Origin: CAZWCX01 sp964632945
GTDB lineage: Bacteria; Planctomycetota; MHYJ01; WSZJ01; CAZWCX01
Direction of reading: 5' to 3'
NCBI GenBank assembly: GCA_964632945.1
Contig: CAZWCX010000099.1
Coordinates: 1-28,094, forward strand
DNA: 28,094 nucleotides
The translations under genes and the position numbers were made by a program. Shown piece by piece: positions 1 to 12,289 of this stretch; positions within the stretch are counted from its first letter, which is position 1, and each line of letters starts with the position of its first letter. Under the pieces are notes generated by a model. It ran no database searches and was not told the origin of the DNA. It saw only the letters and a list, made by a program, of their open reading frames with translations.

Positions 1-50
1 AAGCTGGCGATGATCCAGCGGTACCTCAATTTGGCTTTTTCAGACAGAGC

Positions 51-54
<4 letters not shown>
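1..54 (+). CDS. C-terminal tail of a transposase (partial, runs off left edge)
   Basis: The first 54 bases read in one open frame as a 17-residue tail, KLAMIQRYLNLAFSDRA, ending in TAG at 52-54. The pattern 'KLAMI..YL...F' followed closely by a stop is like the C-termini of IS5-type DDE transposases as I remember them. The stop codon lies inside or next to a sequence that looks like a terminal inverted repeat, which is typical for compact insertion sequences. Local base composition is clearly less GC-rich than the neighbouring kinase gene, which agrees with recent transfer. Only the last few codons are in the window, so the family is a guess and the reading could be fortuitous. It converges on the kinase gene, and the two stop codons overlap within CTAG. 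Confidence 0.4.
35..54. mobile_element. Putative insertion sequence right end and CTAG target site
   Basis: Read inward from position 51 the sequence is GGCTCTGTCTGAAAAAG, resembling the terminal inverted repeats of some IS5-family elements, with a run of five A after a CTG motif. It abuts CTAG at 51-54; IS5-type elements commonly duplicate a CTAG or TA target. The left end of the element lies outside the window, so neither the matching inverted repeat nor the duplicated target can be confirmed here. Confidence 0.38.
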
Positions 55-5255
<5,201 letters not shown>

Positions 5256-5479
5256 GACGTCCTGGTCCCCCCGGCACTCGCCGGGTGCTGTCCCATCTTC
5301 CCAGAGGACTCGAGCCGGCAGGATACCCGATCCCAAGCAGCGGAGTCACGACTCGAGCGATCGCGAGGTTCACGCAGGCCGGCGGGGTCGGGTTGCCGCG
5401 CCGTCGCGCCGGGAAGGTCCCGCAAACTCCCCGCGGGCGACCAGATTCTCCCACGGACACCGGCGAGACTACCGATTCC

Positions 5480-6340
5480 TCACTTCGCCTGTTCCTCCGT
5501 CGCCGCGCCGGCCGGTCCCGGGGTCGATTCCGTCGCCGAATTCTTCGCCTCGGCGAGCGCGGCGCCGATGCGCTGACGGACGACCGCCGCGGGCAGGATG
5601 AACGTCGAGCCCATTCCGCCGCCACTGCCGATGCGGATGCCGCGGCGGCCTCCCGAGCGGCCTCGCGCCCCCTCGTCGGCGCCCCGCGCCGGCGCGATCC
5701 GCGCGATCACGCCCACCGGCATCCCCTCCGGCGTGAACACCGGCTGCCCGGGCTCCCGTCCCCTCCCGTCCGTCATCCAGGCGCGTCTCGGCCGCAGGAG
5801 TTCGCCGCTCACGCGGTGCATCCGGAAGTAGGGTGCATCGTCGAACGCCCGCGCGCGCCGGCCGAGCAGGATCACCGGCGCCCCCACCGTCGGCTCCGCC
5901 GCCGCGGCGAAGTCGACCGTTGCCGGCACGCGGTCCCCCAAATCGTCGATGCGCACGAACGCCAGCCCCAGGTCGGCGTCGGTCGCGACCAGCGAGGCGC
6001 GGTACGTCTTCTCCTCGCCGGCAAACCGCACGCGAATCTCCCGGGGCGTGATGTCGACATTGCGTTCGCCCATCCCGTCCGGCCGGCCCGCCGCGAGACT
6101 CGAACCTCCCATCATGACCATCCCGCTCCGATCCACCACCAGCCCCATCGCGGTCGCTCGCCGGTCGGATTCCCGCGTCTGCCCGCCCCGGCTTTGCTTG
6201 ATCAGCAGCACCATCTCCACCTCGACCAGGGCCGGGGCGTGCCGGTCGAGCAGCGCTACCGCTGTCGGGATCTCCGCCGGTTCGGCCCATGCGACCGCGG
6301 GAAGAAGCAAGGCCAACAGGGCAATTCGGTAGGCCATCAT
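5480..6340 (-). CDS. Secreted HtrA-like trypsin-fold protein, predicted catalytically dead
   Basis: This 286-aa protein begins MMAYRIALLALLLPAVAWA, a clear signal peptide with cleavage likely after Ala19. The body follows a DegP/HtrA-type protease layout: 'GLVVDRSGMVMMGGS' where active enzymes have '..G.VLTNAHVV', then 'VATDADLGLAFVRID' matching the strand that carries the catalytic Asp (Asp123), then 'GREPGQPVFTPEGMPVGV' where active enzymes have 'GNSGGPL.n..G.VVGI'. The His position is Gly/Ser (about 79-81) and the Ser position is Pro197 or Gly198, so it should not be a protease. No PDZ domain follows; the tail is Gly/Arg-rich. It may be a periplasmic binding or scaffold protein. The start at 6340 is preceded by GGGAG at 4-base spacing; the adjacent ATG at 6337 has a better spacing of 7. 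It lies upstream of, and in the same direction as, the giant kinase with a 224-base gap. Confidence 0.8.
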   Translation of the reverse strand: MMAYRIALLALLLPAVAWAEPAEIPTAVALLDRHAPALVEVEMVLLIKQSRGGQTRESDRRATAMGLVVDRSGMVMMGGSSLAAGRPDGMGERNVDITPREIRVRFAGEEKTYRASLVATDADLGLAFVRIDDLGDRVPATVDFAAAAEPTVGAPVILLGRRARAFDDAPYFRMHRVSGELLRPRRAWMTDGRGREPGQPVFTPEGMPVGVIARIAPARGADEGARGRSGGRRGIRIGSGGGMGSTFILPAAVVRQRIGAALAEAKNSATESTPGPAGAATEEQAK

Positions 6341-6413
6341 GAGACTCCCAAACGTGGCGATCCGGAATCCCGGGCCACGGCGACCCGGGCCGGCCGCTCC
6401 CGGCCATCCCCCC

Positions 6414-6442
6414 ATGCTAGCCGGAACGGACGTCGAACGGTC
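6414..6442 (-). promoter_or_regulatory. Weak candidate promoter for the pseudoprotease gene
   Basis: On the minus strand TAGCAT (6419-6414) lies 17 bases downstream of GACCGT (6442-6437). The -35 match is poor, but the same TAGCATG box occurs in the leftward promoter of the ECF operon. Transcription would start near 6407, leaving a leader of about 67 bases. Confidence 0.3.
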
Positions 6443-6636
6443 GCGTTTCTTCGCGCGACCTCTCCCGCGCCGCGTCGGGCGCAGGCGCGGATCGCTCAAC
6501 ATGCGTCCCCCGGGGACCGTTTCCCCTCGCCGCGCCCGACCGGGCATGACCCCGTCGTCCCCGCAGTCAAGCATCGTGGACCTCGCGTGTCAACGCACGC
6601 GGTCTTGCTGATCCCCAACCGCGTGACCGAGGCGGT

Positions 6637-6661
6637 CGGGGTTGCGTGCGGACCAACCCCG
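6637..6661. repeat. Perfect 8-bp inverted repeat, 9-base spacer
   Basis: CGGGGTTG (6637-6644) and its exact reverse complement CAACCCCG (6654-6661) are separated by nine bases. It directly adjoins another perfect hairpin (6625-6637). It may be an operator for a dimeric regulator or a structured leader upstream of the WD40 gene; there is no T-tract after it, so a classical terminator is unlikely. Confidence 0.45.
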
Positions 6662-6818
6662 GGTGGAGGTAACGGCGAGGTTCGAGCGGTTACGGAACGG
6701 TAGCGCCGGGCGAGACGAACGGTCCGATCCCGTGCCCCGAAGTGCAAACCAGGGGAAGGCGTTGGGTGCGAATCCATCGCCTCCCGATCCCGGCCCGCGG
6801 ATTGCAGAGTGGAACCCC

Positions 6819-8051
6819 ATGCGGTCCGCCGGCTCCCACCGACCCTCCCGCTCGTTTTCCCTGAGGACCCTGCTCCTCGGGGTTGCGGTTGGAGTTTCGG
6901 GTGGGCTGCTGGCACTCCATTGGGGGCCATGGGTACACCAGACCACGCTCGGACGAATCCCGGAAGAAGTTTTGCAGATCGCCTTTTCCGCGGATGGGGA
7001 AACGCTGGTGACCCGGACCCTGCGTGCGGTCCGCGTGTGGAGCAGCCTGCGCGGCCGGTTGATCCGCGAGTTCGGGCTCCACGGAGCCGCGCGGGGGCTT
7101 TGCTCCGCCGACGGCGTTGAGATCCATCGCTGGGGAGGGGACACCGCGACCGGAGTGGACTTGCTGTCCGGTCGAACGCTGTATACCCGTTCACCCCTCC
7201 GGATCGACGCCCTTTCTCACGACCGGCGTCTCATGGCATCGGCGGAACCGGGGGCGATCCGAATCCTGGACACCCGAACCGGTCGGACCCAGGTCAACCT
7301 CGTGGGGACGGAGGGGACGTCCGCGTCCTTCTTCGAAGGGATCCACTTCTCTCCGAATGGCCGCCAGGTCCTCCTTGCCTCGAAGCACCGGACGGCGATC
7401 TGGTCCCTCGAAGCAGGAGATCGTCCCCTCACTCTGGACGAACGGGAAGGGTTCGTCTTCTCTGCCGCCTTCTCCGCCGACGGCCGACGGGTGGTCGACG
7501 TCCGCGATGGCGGGGTGCGCGTTTGGGACGCGGGGAGCGGCCGACGGCTGGCGTTCCTGGAGCCCCCTTCCTGGACCCAGCTCGCCCGGTTCTGTGCCGG
7601 GGGGCGCGGCCTGGTCCTGGCGGGTCCGGAGGAGGCGGGCCTTTGGTCGGTGGCGTCCGGGACTCGGATTGCCGCGCTGACCCCGTACGACGGCGCTCCG
7701 AACTGTGCGATCATTCGCCCCGGAACGATCGCCGTCTCCCCGGACGGCGCGCAGATCGCCACCGCCGGCGCAGACCTGTGTGCGAGGATCTGGGATGCGG
7801 AGACGGGGACGCTGCTCGACCGGCTGGACGGATCCGGCCGGGGGATCTGCGCCATCGTGTTTTCTCCCGACGGTCGTCGTCTGGCGACGGCGGATCGGAA
7901 CCAAGTCGTTCGCGTCTTCCTCCGGACCCGCCCGTATGGCCTGGCCGGGATTACGCGCCTCCCGGCGTTCTGGCTCACACTCTTCCTGGTCTCGTCGTGG
8001 TTGGGGAGCCTTTTCGATGACCGCAGGACCCTGCGCGCGCATCCGGCCTGA
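6819..8051 (+). CDS. Membrane-anchored WD40-repeat protein
   Basis: This 410-aa protein starts with a basic segment and 'RSFSLRTLLLGVAVGVSGGL', the N-terminal membrane anchor style very common in planctomycetes (helix at about 16-34). The middle is a WD40-type beta-propeller with repeated 'FSADG...V....VRVWD...G' blades, for example 'AFSADGRRVVDVRDGGVRVWD' in the centre and 'VFSPDGRRLATADRNQVVRVF' near the end. A second hydrophobic stretch at 381-399 (LPAFWLTLFLVSSWLGSLF) suggests that the propeller sits between two membrane helices. No enzymatic domain is visible; propellers of this kind serve as protein-interaction platforms. I chose the ATG at 6819 over an upstream in-frame ATG at 6642 because it places the FSLRTLL anchor near the N-terminus; the preceding ribosome site is weak (GAGTGGA). 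It appears to be a single-gene unit, since the next gene has its own strong promoter. Confidence 0.82.
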   Translation: MRSAGSHRPSRSFSLRTLLLGVAVGVSGGLLALHWGPWVHQTTLGRIPEEVLQIAFSADGETLVTRTLRAVRVWSSLRGRLIREFGLHGAARGLCSADGVEIHRWGGDTATGVDLLSGRTLYTRSPLRIDALSHDRRLMASAEPGAIRILDTRTGRTQVNLVGTEGTSASFFEGIHFSPNGRQVLLASKHRTAIWSLEAGDRPLTLDEREGFVFSAAFSADGRRVVDVRDGGVRVWDAGSGRRLAFLEPPSWTQLARFCAGGRGLVLAGPEEAGLWSVASGTRIAALTPYDGAPNCAIIRPGTIAVSPDGAQIATAGADLCARIWDAETGTLLDRLDGSGRGICAIVFSPDGRRLATADRNQVVRVFLRTRPYGLAGITRLPAFWLTLFLVSSWLGSLFDDRRTLRAHPA

Positions 8052-8055
8052 GGGC

Positions 8056-8069
8056 TCCGGGAAGCCGGA
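8056..8069 (+). terminator. Weak candidate terminator hairpin after the WD40 gene
   Basis: TCCGG (8056-8060), loop GAAG, CCGGA (8065-8069) forms a five-base-pair stem immediately after the stop codon. It is nested inside GAGGGC (8050-8055) and GCCCTC (8084-8089) and overlaps a 12-base palindrome at 8066-8077. There is no T-tract, so termination is only suggested by position. Confidence 0.28.
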
Positions 8070-8114
8070 TCGATCCGAGCGCCGCCCTCGGGATGGGGCG
8101 CAACCTCGCCTGAA

Positions 8115-8143
8115 TTGACAGCCTTTCCGACACGCCGTATGAT
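8115..8143 (+). promoter_or_regulatory. Near-consensus sigma70-type promoter
   Basis: TTGACA (8115-8120), a 17-base spacer, then TATGAT (8138-8143): a perfect -35 hexamer, a five-of-six -10 hexamer and ideal spacing. It drives the receiver-PilZ-like gene with an expected transcript start near 8150 and a leader of about 34 bases. It is the strongest promoter by inspection in the window, which suggests high or constitutive expression. Confidence 0.8.
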
Positions 8144-8183
8144 CCCGGTCACGAGCCGAACGTGACCCTCCCGGCAGGAAGCC

Positions 8184-9494
8184 ATGAGAATCGAGCCTCT
8201 TCCCGGGGGCGGGTACCGCATCACCGATGGTACCGACGCCCTCGCGCTTTCGGTGACCGCCTACGAAGACGTTTTTTGCGCCCTGCCCATCGACAACGGG
8301 ACGTTGTTCCTCCTGCTCACCGATTCCTTGCAGGAGGCGGCGGATCGTGCCGCGCTCGGCCGCATCCTGGATCGCGCCGGCGGACTGGAACCGGGGTTGA
8401 CCCGTCTGCAGGCGTCCATTCGCACCGTTCCACCCTCGGCCGCGCCGGTCGAGGCGGCGGCGGAGGCGCCGGTCATCGAGAAGGAGGCGGAACCGCTGCC
8501 GGCGCCGACACCGCCGGTTCCGGCGCCGCGTGCACCGACGCCCGCCGGCAAGCGTCCGGCGGCGCCGGGTCCCGCCGCCCCGCGCCCGCCCGCTGCGAAG
8601 GCTGCTTCCCCCGCGGCGAAGCCGGCCCCGCCCGCGCCCAAGGAGGAGGAGCCCGCCGAGCCGTCCGCCCGTCCGGTCGCCGCGCCCAAGCCCAGGCCTC
8701 CCGCCGTCGCTCCCGGGCGCATGGCTCCGCCGGAGCCGTCCCGCGCCGCCCCGCCGGACAAGACCGTGCTCTGCGTGACCGCGGACAAACGCCTGGCCCG
8801 CTCCGTCGAGGAGCAGGCGAAGGGGTCCCGCTTCGGCATCGCCGCACAGGTCGCCGACATCGATCAGGCGATCCGGCGCTATGGGGAACAGCGCACGGAC
8901 CTGGTGCTGTTGGACCTGCAGGTGCCGGGCGCGCTGGACCAGACGTTGGGGGGCGGACTCAATCCGATCCGGCAGTTCCTGCACGTGGACGGAAACTGCC
9001 GGATCGTCGTCACCTACACGGAAGAGATCAAGCCGCTGCTCGCGGGGGCGATCCGCGCCGGCGCGAACGGACACGTGCGCCAACCGATCGATCGCGGCGC
9101 GTTGATCGAGGCGCTGACCAAGGCGTTGACCGCGCGCACCGTCTCGGCCGCGCCGCCGGCCCTCGGCGTTCGCCGCAACCTGGCGTGCGCCTGGAAACCC
9201 GCGGATGCGGGATTGCTCACGGCCGCGCGCAGCTTCATCGCCCAGTCGATCGACCTCAAGGGCCTCGACGGCCGTATCGAGGATCGACTCAAGGAAGGCA
9301 CCTTGGTCAAGCTGACCATCGAGGTGCCGGGCGCACGGCAACCCCTGGTGCTTCCCGCCCACGTCGTGAGCTGCAAGCACGACCCCGCGTTGCGCCAGTG
9401 CAGCGTGCGCTTTCGCTTCGGCGAGCCCACGCGGGAGATGCAGGAGCGACTCCGGTCGTTCCTGGAGGGACTCCAGCCGAAAGTCGACCGGTGA
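8184..9494 (+). CDS. Atypical receiver-domain protein with C-terminal PilZ-like domain
   Basis: This 436-aa cytosolic protein has three parts. Residues 1-82 form a small unrecognised alpha/beta domain, followed by a Pro/Ala/Lys-rich linker at about 83-190. Residues 193-318 look like a CheY-type receiver: 'TVLCVTADKRLARSVEEQ', a phosphoacceptor-like Asp244 in 'DLVLLDLQVPG', and 'IVVTYTE'. The invariant Lys that normally precedes Pro is replaced by Gln300 ('VRQP'), and the usual acidic pair after the first strand is only partly kept (Asp201). Residues about 328-430 resemble a PilZ domain ('SIDLKGLDGR...G..VKLTIEVPG...LPAHVVSC...VRFRF'), but the c-di-GMP-binding RxxxR and D/NxSxxG motifs are not canonical. 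It may be a scaffold that senses a partner rather than phosphoryl transfer or c-di-GMP. The ATG at 8184 is preceded by GCAGGAAG, an adequate ribosome site. It lies convergent to the ECF operon. Confidence 0.85.
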   Translation: MRIEPLPGGGYRITDGTDALALSVTAYEDVFCALPIDNGTLFLLLTDSLQEAADRAALGRILDRAGGLEPGLTRLQASIRTVPPSAAPVEAAAEAPVIEKEAEPLPAPTPPVPAPRAPTPAGKRPAAPGPAAPRPPAAKAASPAAKPAPPAPKEEEPAEPSARPVAAPKPRPPAVAPGRMAPPEPSRAAPPDKTVLCVTADKRLARSVEEQAKGSRFGIAAQVADIDQAIRRYGEQRTDLVLLDLQVPGALDQTLGGGLNPIRQFLHVDGNCRIVVTYTEEIKPLLAGAIRAGANGHVRQPIDRGALIEALTKALTARTVSAAPPALGVRRNLACAWKPADAGLLTAARSFIAQSIDLKGLDGRIEDRLKEGTLVKLTIEVPGARQPLVLPAHVVSCKHDPALRQCSVRFRFGEPTREMQERLRSFLEGLQPKVDR

Positions 9495-9524
9495 GTCGGG
9501 CCTTGTGCCGCGATCCCCGTTCGA

Positions 9525-9538
9525 CGGCGGGTCCGCCG
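9525..9538. terminator. Candidate hairpin between convergent genes
   Basis: CGGCGG (9525-9530) and CCGCCG (9533-9538) can pair; five pairs with a four-base loop is the realistic form. It lies in the 121-base gap between the 3' ends of the receiver-PilZ-like gene and the lipoprotein gene and could serve both directions. There is no T-tract. Confidence 0.3.
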
Positions 9539-9615
9539 CCTCCGCGCGATCGTCGCGGCCCGGCCCCGCCTTCCCGGAGAGCGGGTCGAATCCGGGCGGC
9601 TTCCCCGCGCCGACG

Positions 9616-11361
9616 TCAGTGCAGCACGTGCAGGCGAAACGCCCCCCGCGGGCTGCGGGCGGCGTCACGCCGGTACGGCACTTCGACGAGGACGATCCAG
9701 CGTCCGTCCGCGCTCACGTCGAATTGGTCGTACGGGATGGCGCCTTCCGTCCGGTATTCCCAGACGATACGGTCGAGGCCGGTGTCGTCGCGGTCCAGGT
9801 CGAAGACGGCGATGCCGTTGTGGTCGCCCCCGAGGCCGGACGCGCCGGGGGAGAACGGGACGGCGGCCCAGCGGCGGCGGGCGTCGAGGGCGACTCCGGT
9901 GGGAAAGTTCTCCATCGTCCAGCGCCAGCGGAACGCCCCCGTCCAGTCGACGGCGTGGACCGCGTTGGCCGCCGGGTGGGCGGAGCGCGGACGTTCGTCG
10001 CCCCGGCGGGCGGCGAAGGGGATGTACGTGTCGCCGAAGACGAAGAGGGCCTCGCGACCGGATGCGGCGAGGGTGCCCGACGTCGCCAGGACGGGGAGGC
10101 CGGACATCTCCAGGGGCGCCACGAGGCGGAGCGAGCGGAACGGGGTCCACGCTCCGGCCGCGGCCGGTTCGTCGGCGCTCAGGAGGAACTCCCGCCCGTC
10201 CTGGGTGGCGACCGCGACGCGGCGTCCGTCGGGAGACAGGGCCACGCTGCGCCAGAAGTGGACGTGATCGAGCGGAGGCGGCAGCGGCGGGACGGTCCAG
10301 GCGGAGAGCAGGCGTCCGGTCGCGAGGTCGATCTGCGCGACGGTGCCCGGCGGCACCGGCGTGGGCGCGCGGGATGCCGCCTCGAGCGGCGCGGCCACGA
10401 GGAGGGTCGCGACCCGGCCGGCATCGTCGAGATCGAACCACGGAAGGTTGAGGGGCAGCGGCCCTTCGCCTGCCGCGGGCGGCCAGGACCAGCGCGGCCG
10501 GCCGTCGCCCGCGGCCAGGCGATAAAGCCGGGAGGCGGAAGGGGTCATTCCATCGTGGGTGCCGCTGCGCACGCCGGCCACGAGGAGGTCGCCGTCCGGC
10601 AGGACGACCATGCGGTAGGGGCCGGGGTGGTTGACCCAGCCGTAGGCGTTGTCCGGATCGGCGGGCGGCCCTTCGCCGAGGTCGTCCGCGAGCCGAAACG
10701 TCCAGCGAGTCGCGCCGCCCTCCGCATCCAGGGCGAGGATGCGGCCCTCGCGGGTCTGCTCGCCGACGAAGATCGTGGCGCCGTCACGACTCCAGGCAGC
10801 CTCCTTGGCCAGGCCGTCGCCGATGCGACGGGAAAAGAGGATCCTTCCGTCGGGGACGGCGACGCGGGCCAGGTGGCCGCGGTGCGTGCCGAGGAGAACG
10901 CTGCTTCCGTCGGGAGCGATCCGACAGATCGACACGTGACCCTCGGGATCCGGTCCGGCGGCGAGTGGCACGAGCTCGGCGAGGTCGAGGACGGCCGCGG
11001 GCACCGGTGAGGCGTGGCCGGGGGCGACGAGATCGCGGGCGTCGCCGTCGAGGAAGAGTCGGAGCGCGGCGTCGGCCGACCAGGACGCTTCGACCAGGAT
11101 GGTATCGGGGGCGAGGCGGACGACGGGGACCTCCACCGCCGCGGCGGTGTCGCGCGCGAGCCGGGCGCGGGGGAGGGGCGCCCCGGCCGGCCAGGTCAGG
11201 GCGATCCCGCCGCGGGTGAAGACGGTTTCGTGTCCGCCGAGCGGGGCCGGCGGAGCGGGCTTGCCGCAGCCCGCCCCGGCGACCAGGGCGAGCGCGCAGG
11301 CGAGGGCAAGTCCCGGACCGGCGGCGCGTCCGCGTCCCCGGGACACCGGCATCCGCGTCAC
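9616..11361 (-). CDS. Beta-propeller lipoprotein coupled to the ECF transporter
   Basis: This 581-aa protein has a signal sequence with hydrophobic stretch 'LALACALALVAGAGCG'; Cys32 is a likely lipidation site, although Gly at the -3 position is atypical for a lipobox. The rest is a WD40/PQQ-type propeller with recurring blades such as 'RILALDAEGGATRWTF', 'RLYRLAAGDGRPRWSW', 'VALSPDGRRVAVATQDG' and 'FDVSADGRWIVLVEV', so it resembles BamB- or PQQ-repeat-like proteins without an enzymatic signature. The GTG start at 11361 overlaps the EcfT stop (GTGA at 11361-11358), with GGGAGG four bases upstream, so translation is coupled to EcfT; an ATG at 11352 is an alternative. It is the last gene of the minus-strand operon. 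Close coupling to a transporter that lacks an S component suggests a role in substrate capture or assembly, but this is inference. Confidence 0.8.
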   Translation of the reverse strand: MTRMPVSRGRGRAAGPGLALACALALVAGAGCGKPAPPAPLGGHETVFTRGGIALTWPAGAPLPRARLARDTAAAVEVPVVRLAPDTILVEASWSADAALRLFLDGDARDLVAPGHASPVPAAVLDLAELVPLAAGPDPEGHVSICRIAPDGSSVLLGTHRGHLARVAVPDGRILFSRRIGDGLAKEAAWSRDGATIFVGEQTREGRILALDAEGGATRWTFRLADDLGEGPPADPDNAYGWVNHPGPYRMVVLPDGDLLVAGVRSGTHDGMTPSASRLYRLAAGDGRPRWSWPPAAGEGPLPLNLPWFDLDDAGRVATLLVAAPLEAASRAPTPVPPGTVAQIDLATGRLLSAWTVPPLPPPLDHVHFWRSVALSPDGRRVAVATQDGREFLLSADEPAAAGAWTPFRSLRLVAPLEMSGLPVLATSGTLAASGREALFVFGDTYIPFAARRGDERPRSAHPAANAVHAVDWTGAFRWRWTMENFPTGVALDARRRWAAVPFSPGASGLGGDHNGIAVFDLDRDDTGLDRIVWEYRTEGAIPYDQFDVSADGRWIVLVEVPYRRDAARSPRGAFRLHVLH

Positions 11362-12242
11362 AGCGCCTCCCGGACGAAACGGTAAAGCCAGCGCAGCCCG
11401 TCGACGTGGACGACGTCATGGACGTGGAGGGCGTGAAGCCCCTTGGCGGCGGCCAGGGCCAACGTGACCGCGGTGAGACCCACCGTGCAGGCGCGGTCCA
11501 GCGCGCCGAACCGCGCTTCGCGGAAGGCGGTTCGCGGCGCTCCGGGGCGGAAGCCGCGCCCCTGCACCGCCATGGTCAGCGTGGTCGCGCGGCGCAGCGC
11601 CCCGGCGAAGATCGTTCGCAGCCGGCCGACCCAAGCCTCCAGCGTCTCCATCGGCCGTTGCCAAGAGGGGCGGTGTCCCCGCAGCGCCTGCACGGTCGCC
11701 ACCGTCATCGCCTCCCGCGCGACCGCGGGCAGGAACCGGAACGCGGTGACGGCCATGAACGCGAGTCCGTACGGCATTCGCAGGCGGGTGAGGGCGAGGA
11801 GCAGTTCCTGCGGCTGCACCGTCCAGCAGGCGGCCAATCCGAGGCACAACATGGAGGTCATGCGCAGCGACTGCACGAGGCCGTGGGTCAGACCTTCCCG
11901 GTAGAGGAAGACGCCGCCGGTCCATTCGCCGAGGAGGGGAAACTCCGGGGGAATCAGGGTCAGCACGGGCGTGCGCGGGACCGCCGAATAGAAGATCCCC
12001 TGGCCGACGAGGAAGGCCCAGGCGGACACGGCGGCGAAGAGAACCAGCGTGCGCGCCTGGCGGGCCGTGGGCCGACATGCGGCGGCGGCGGCCAGGCAGA
12101 CGACGAAGAGGGCCCAAAGGGAGCGTTCGCGATCGAGCAGGACGCAGAGGATCGACACGTTGAAGACGAGCACGATCCAGGTGAGCGGCGCCAGACCGGA
12201 TCGCGCCGGTCGAGCGGGCCCCATCAGGTCGTCGTACAGCAT
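11358..12242 (-). CDS. ecfT: ECF transporter transmembrane protein EcfT
   Basis: This 294-aa polytopic membrane protein is the coupling subunit of energy-coupling-factor (group II ABC) importers of vitamins and metal ions. Hydrophobic helices occur at about 18-36, 42-56, 64-86, 126-142 and 250-270. The family's cytosolic coupling helices appear as 'YGLAFMAVTAFRFLPAVAREAM' (about 158-179) and 'AGALRRATTLTMAVQGRGF', whose Gly-Arg-Gly ending corresponds to the Ala-Arg-Gly-type motif that contacts the ATPases. Length fits the family. The start at 12242 (MLYDDLMGP) is preceded by AGGA at about 10-base spacing. It lies 47 bases downstream of the fused ATPase and its stop overlaps the lipoprotein start. 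The partner S component that would define the substrate is not in this operon. Confidence 0.87.
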   Translation of the reverse strand: MLYDDLMGPARPARSGLAPLTWIVLVFNVSILCVLLDRERSLWALFVVCLAAAAACRPTARQARTLVLFAAVSAWAFLVGQGIFYSAVPRTPVLTLIPPEFPLLGEWTGGVFLYREGLTHGLVQSLRMTSMLCLGLAACWTVQPQELLLALTRLRMPYGLAFMAVTAFRFLPAVAREAMTVATVQALRGHRPSWQRPMETLEAWVGRLRTIFAGALRRATTLTMAVQGRGFRPGAPRTAFREARFGALDRACTVGLTAVTLALAAAKGLHALHVHDVVHVDGLRWLYRFVREAL

Positions 12243-12289
12243 CGGGATCGCATCCTGAAATGGCTCATGCCGGGGCGCGGTCGTCGCGA

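Larger units (their letters stand above)
6341..6818. other. Divergent intergenic region, 478 bases, with inverted repeats
   Basis: This region separates the leftward pseudoprotease gene from the rightward WD40 gene and must hold promoters for both. Visible structure includes a 13-base palindrome at 6505-6517 (GTCCCC C GGGGAC), a five-base-pair hairpin at 6625-6637 (GACCG AGG CGGTC), and an eight-base-pair inverted repeat at 6637-6661. A TAGCAT box on the minus strand (6414-6419) is a possible -10 element. No convincing protein-coding gene was found. Confidence 0.7.

Noticed and set aside
5256..5336. Longer start for the giant kinase, 27 residues upstream
   Set aside because: The extension is not kinase-like, and a GGGGGGA ribosome site lies just before the ATG at 5255.
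6339..6611. 90-codon plus-strand frame in the intergenic region
   Set aside because: It overlaps the pseudoprotease start antisense, lacks a ribosome site and resembles no protein I recognise.
6664..6695. GGTTCGAGC resembling a tRNA T-arm, between GTAAC and GTTAC
   Set aside because: The flanking five bases do not pair as a T-stem and no acceptor, D or anticodon arms fit around it.
6642..6818. Upstream in-frame ATG for the membrane WD40 gene
   Set aside because: It would put 59 low-complexity charged residues before the membrane anchor and run through the hairpin region; the ATG at 6819 gives the usual planctomycete N-terminus.
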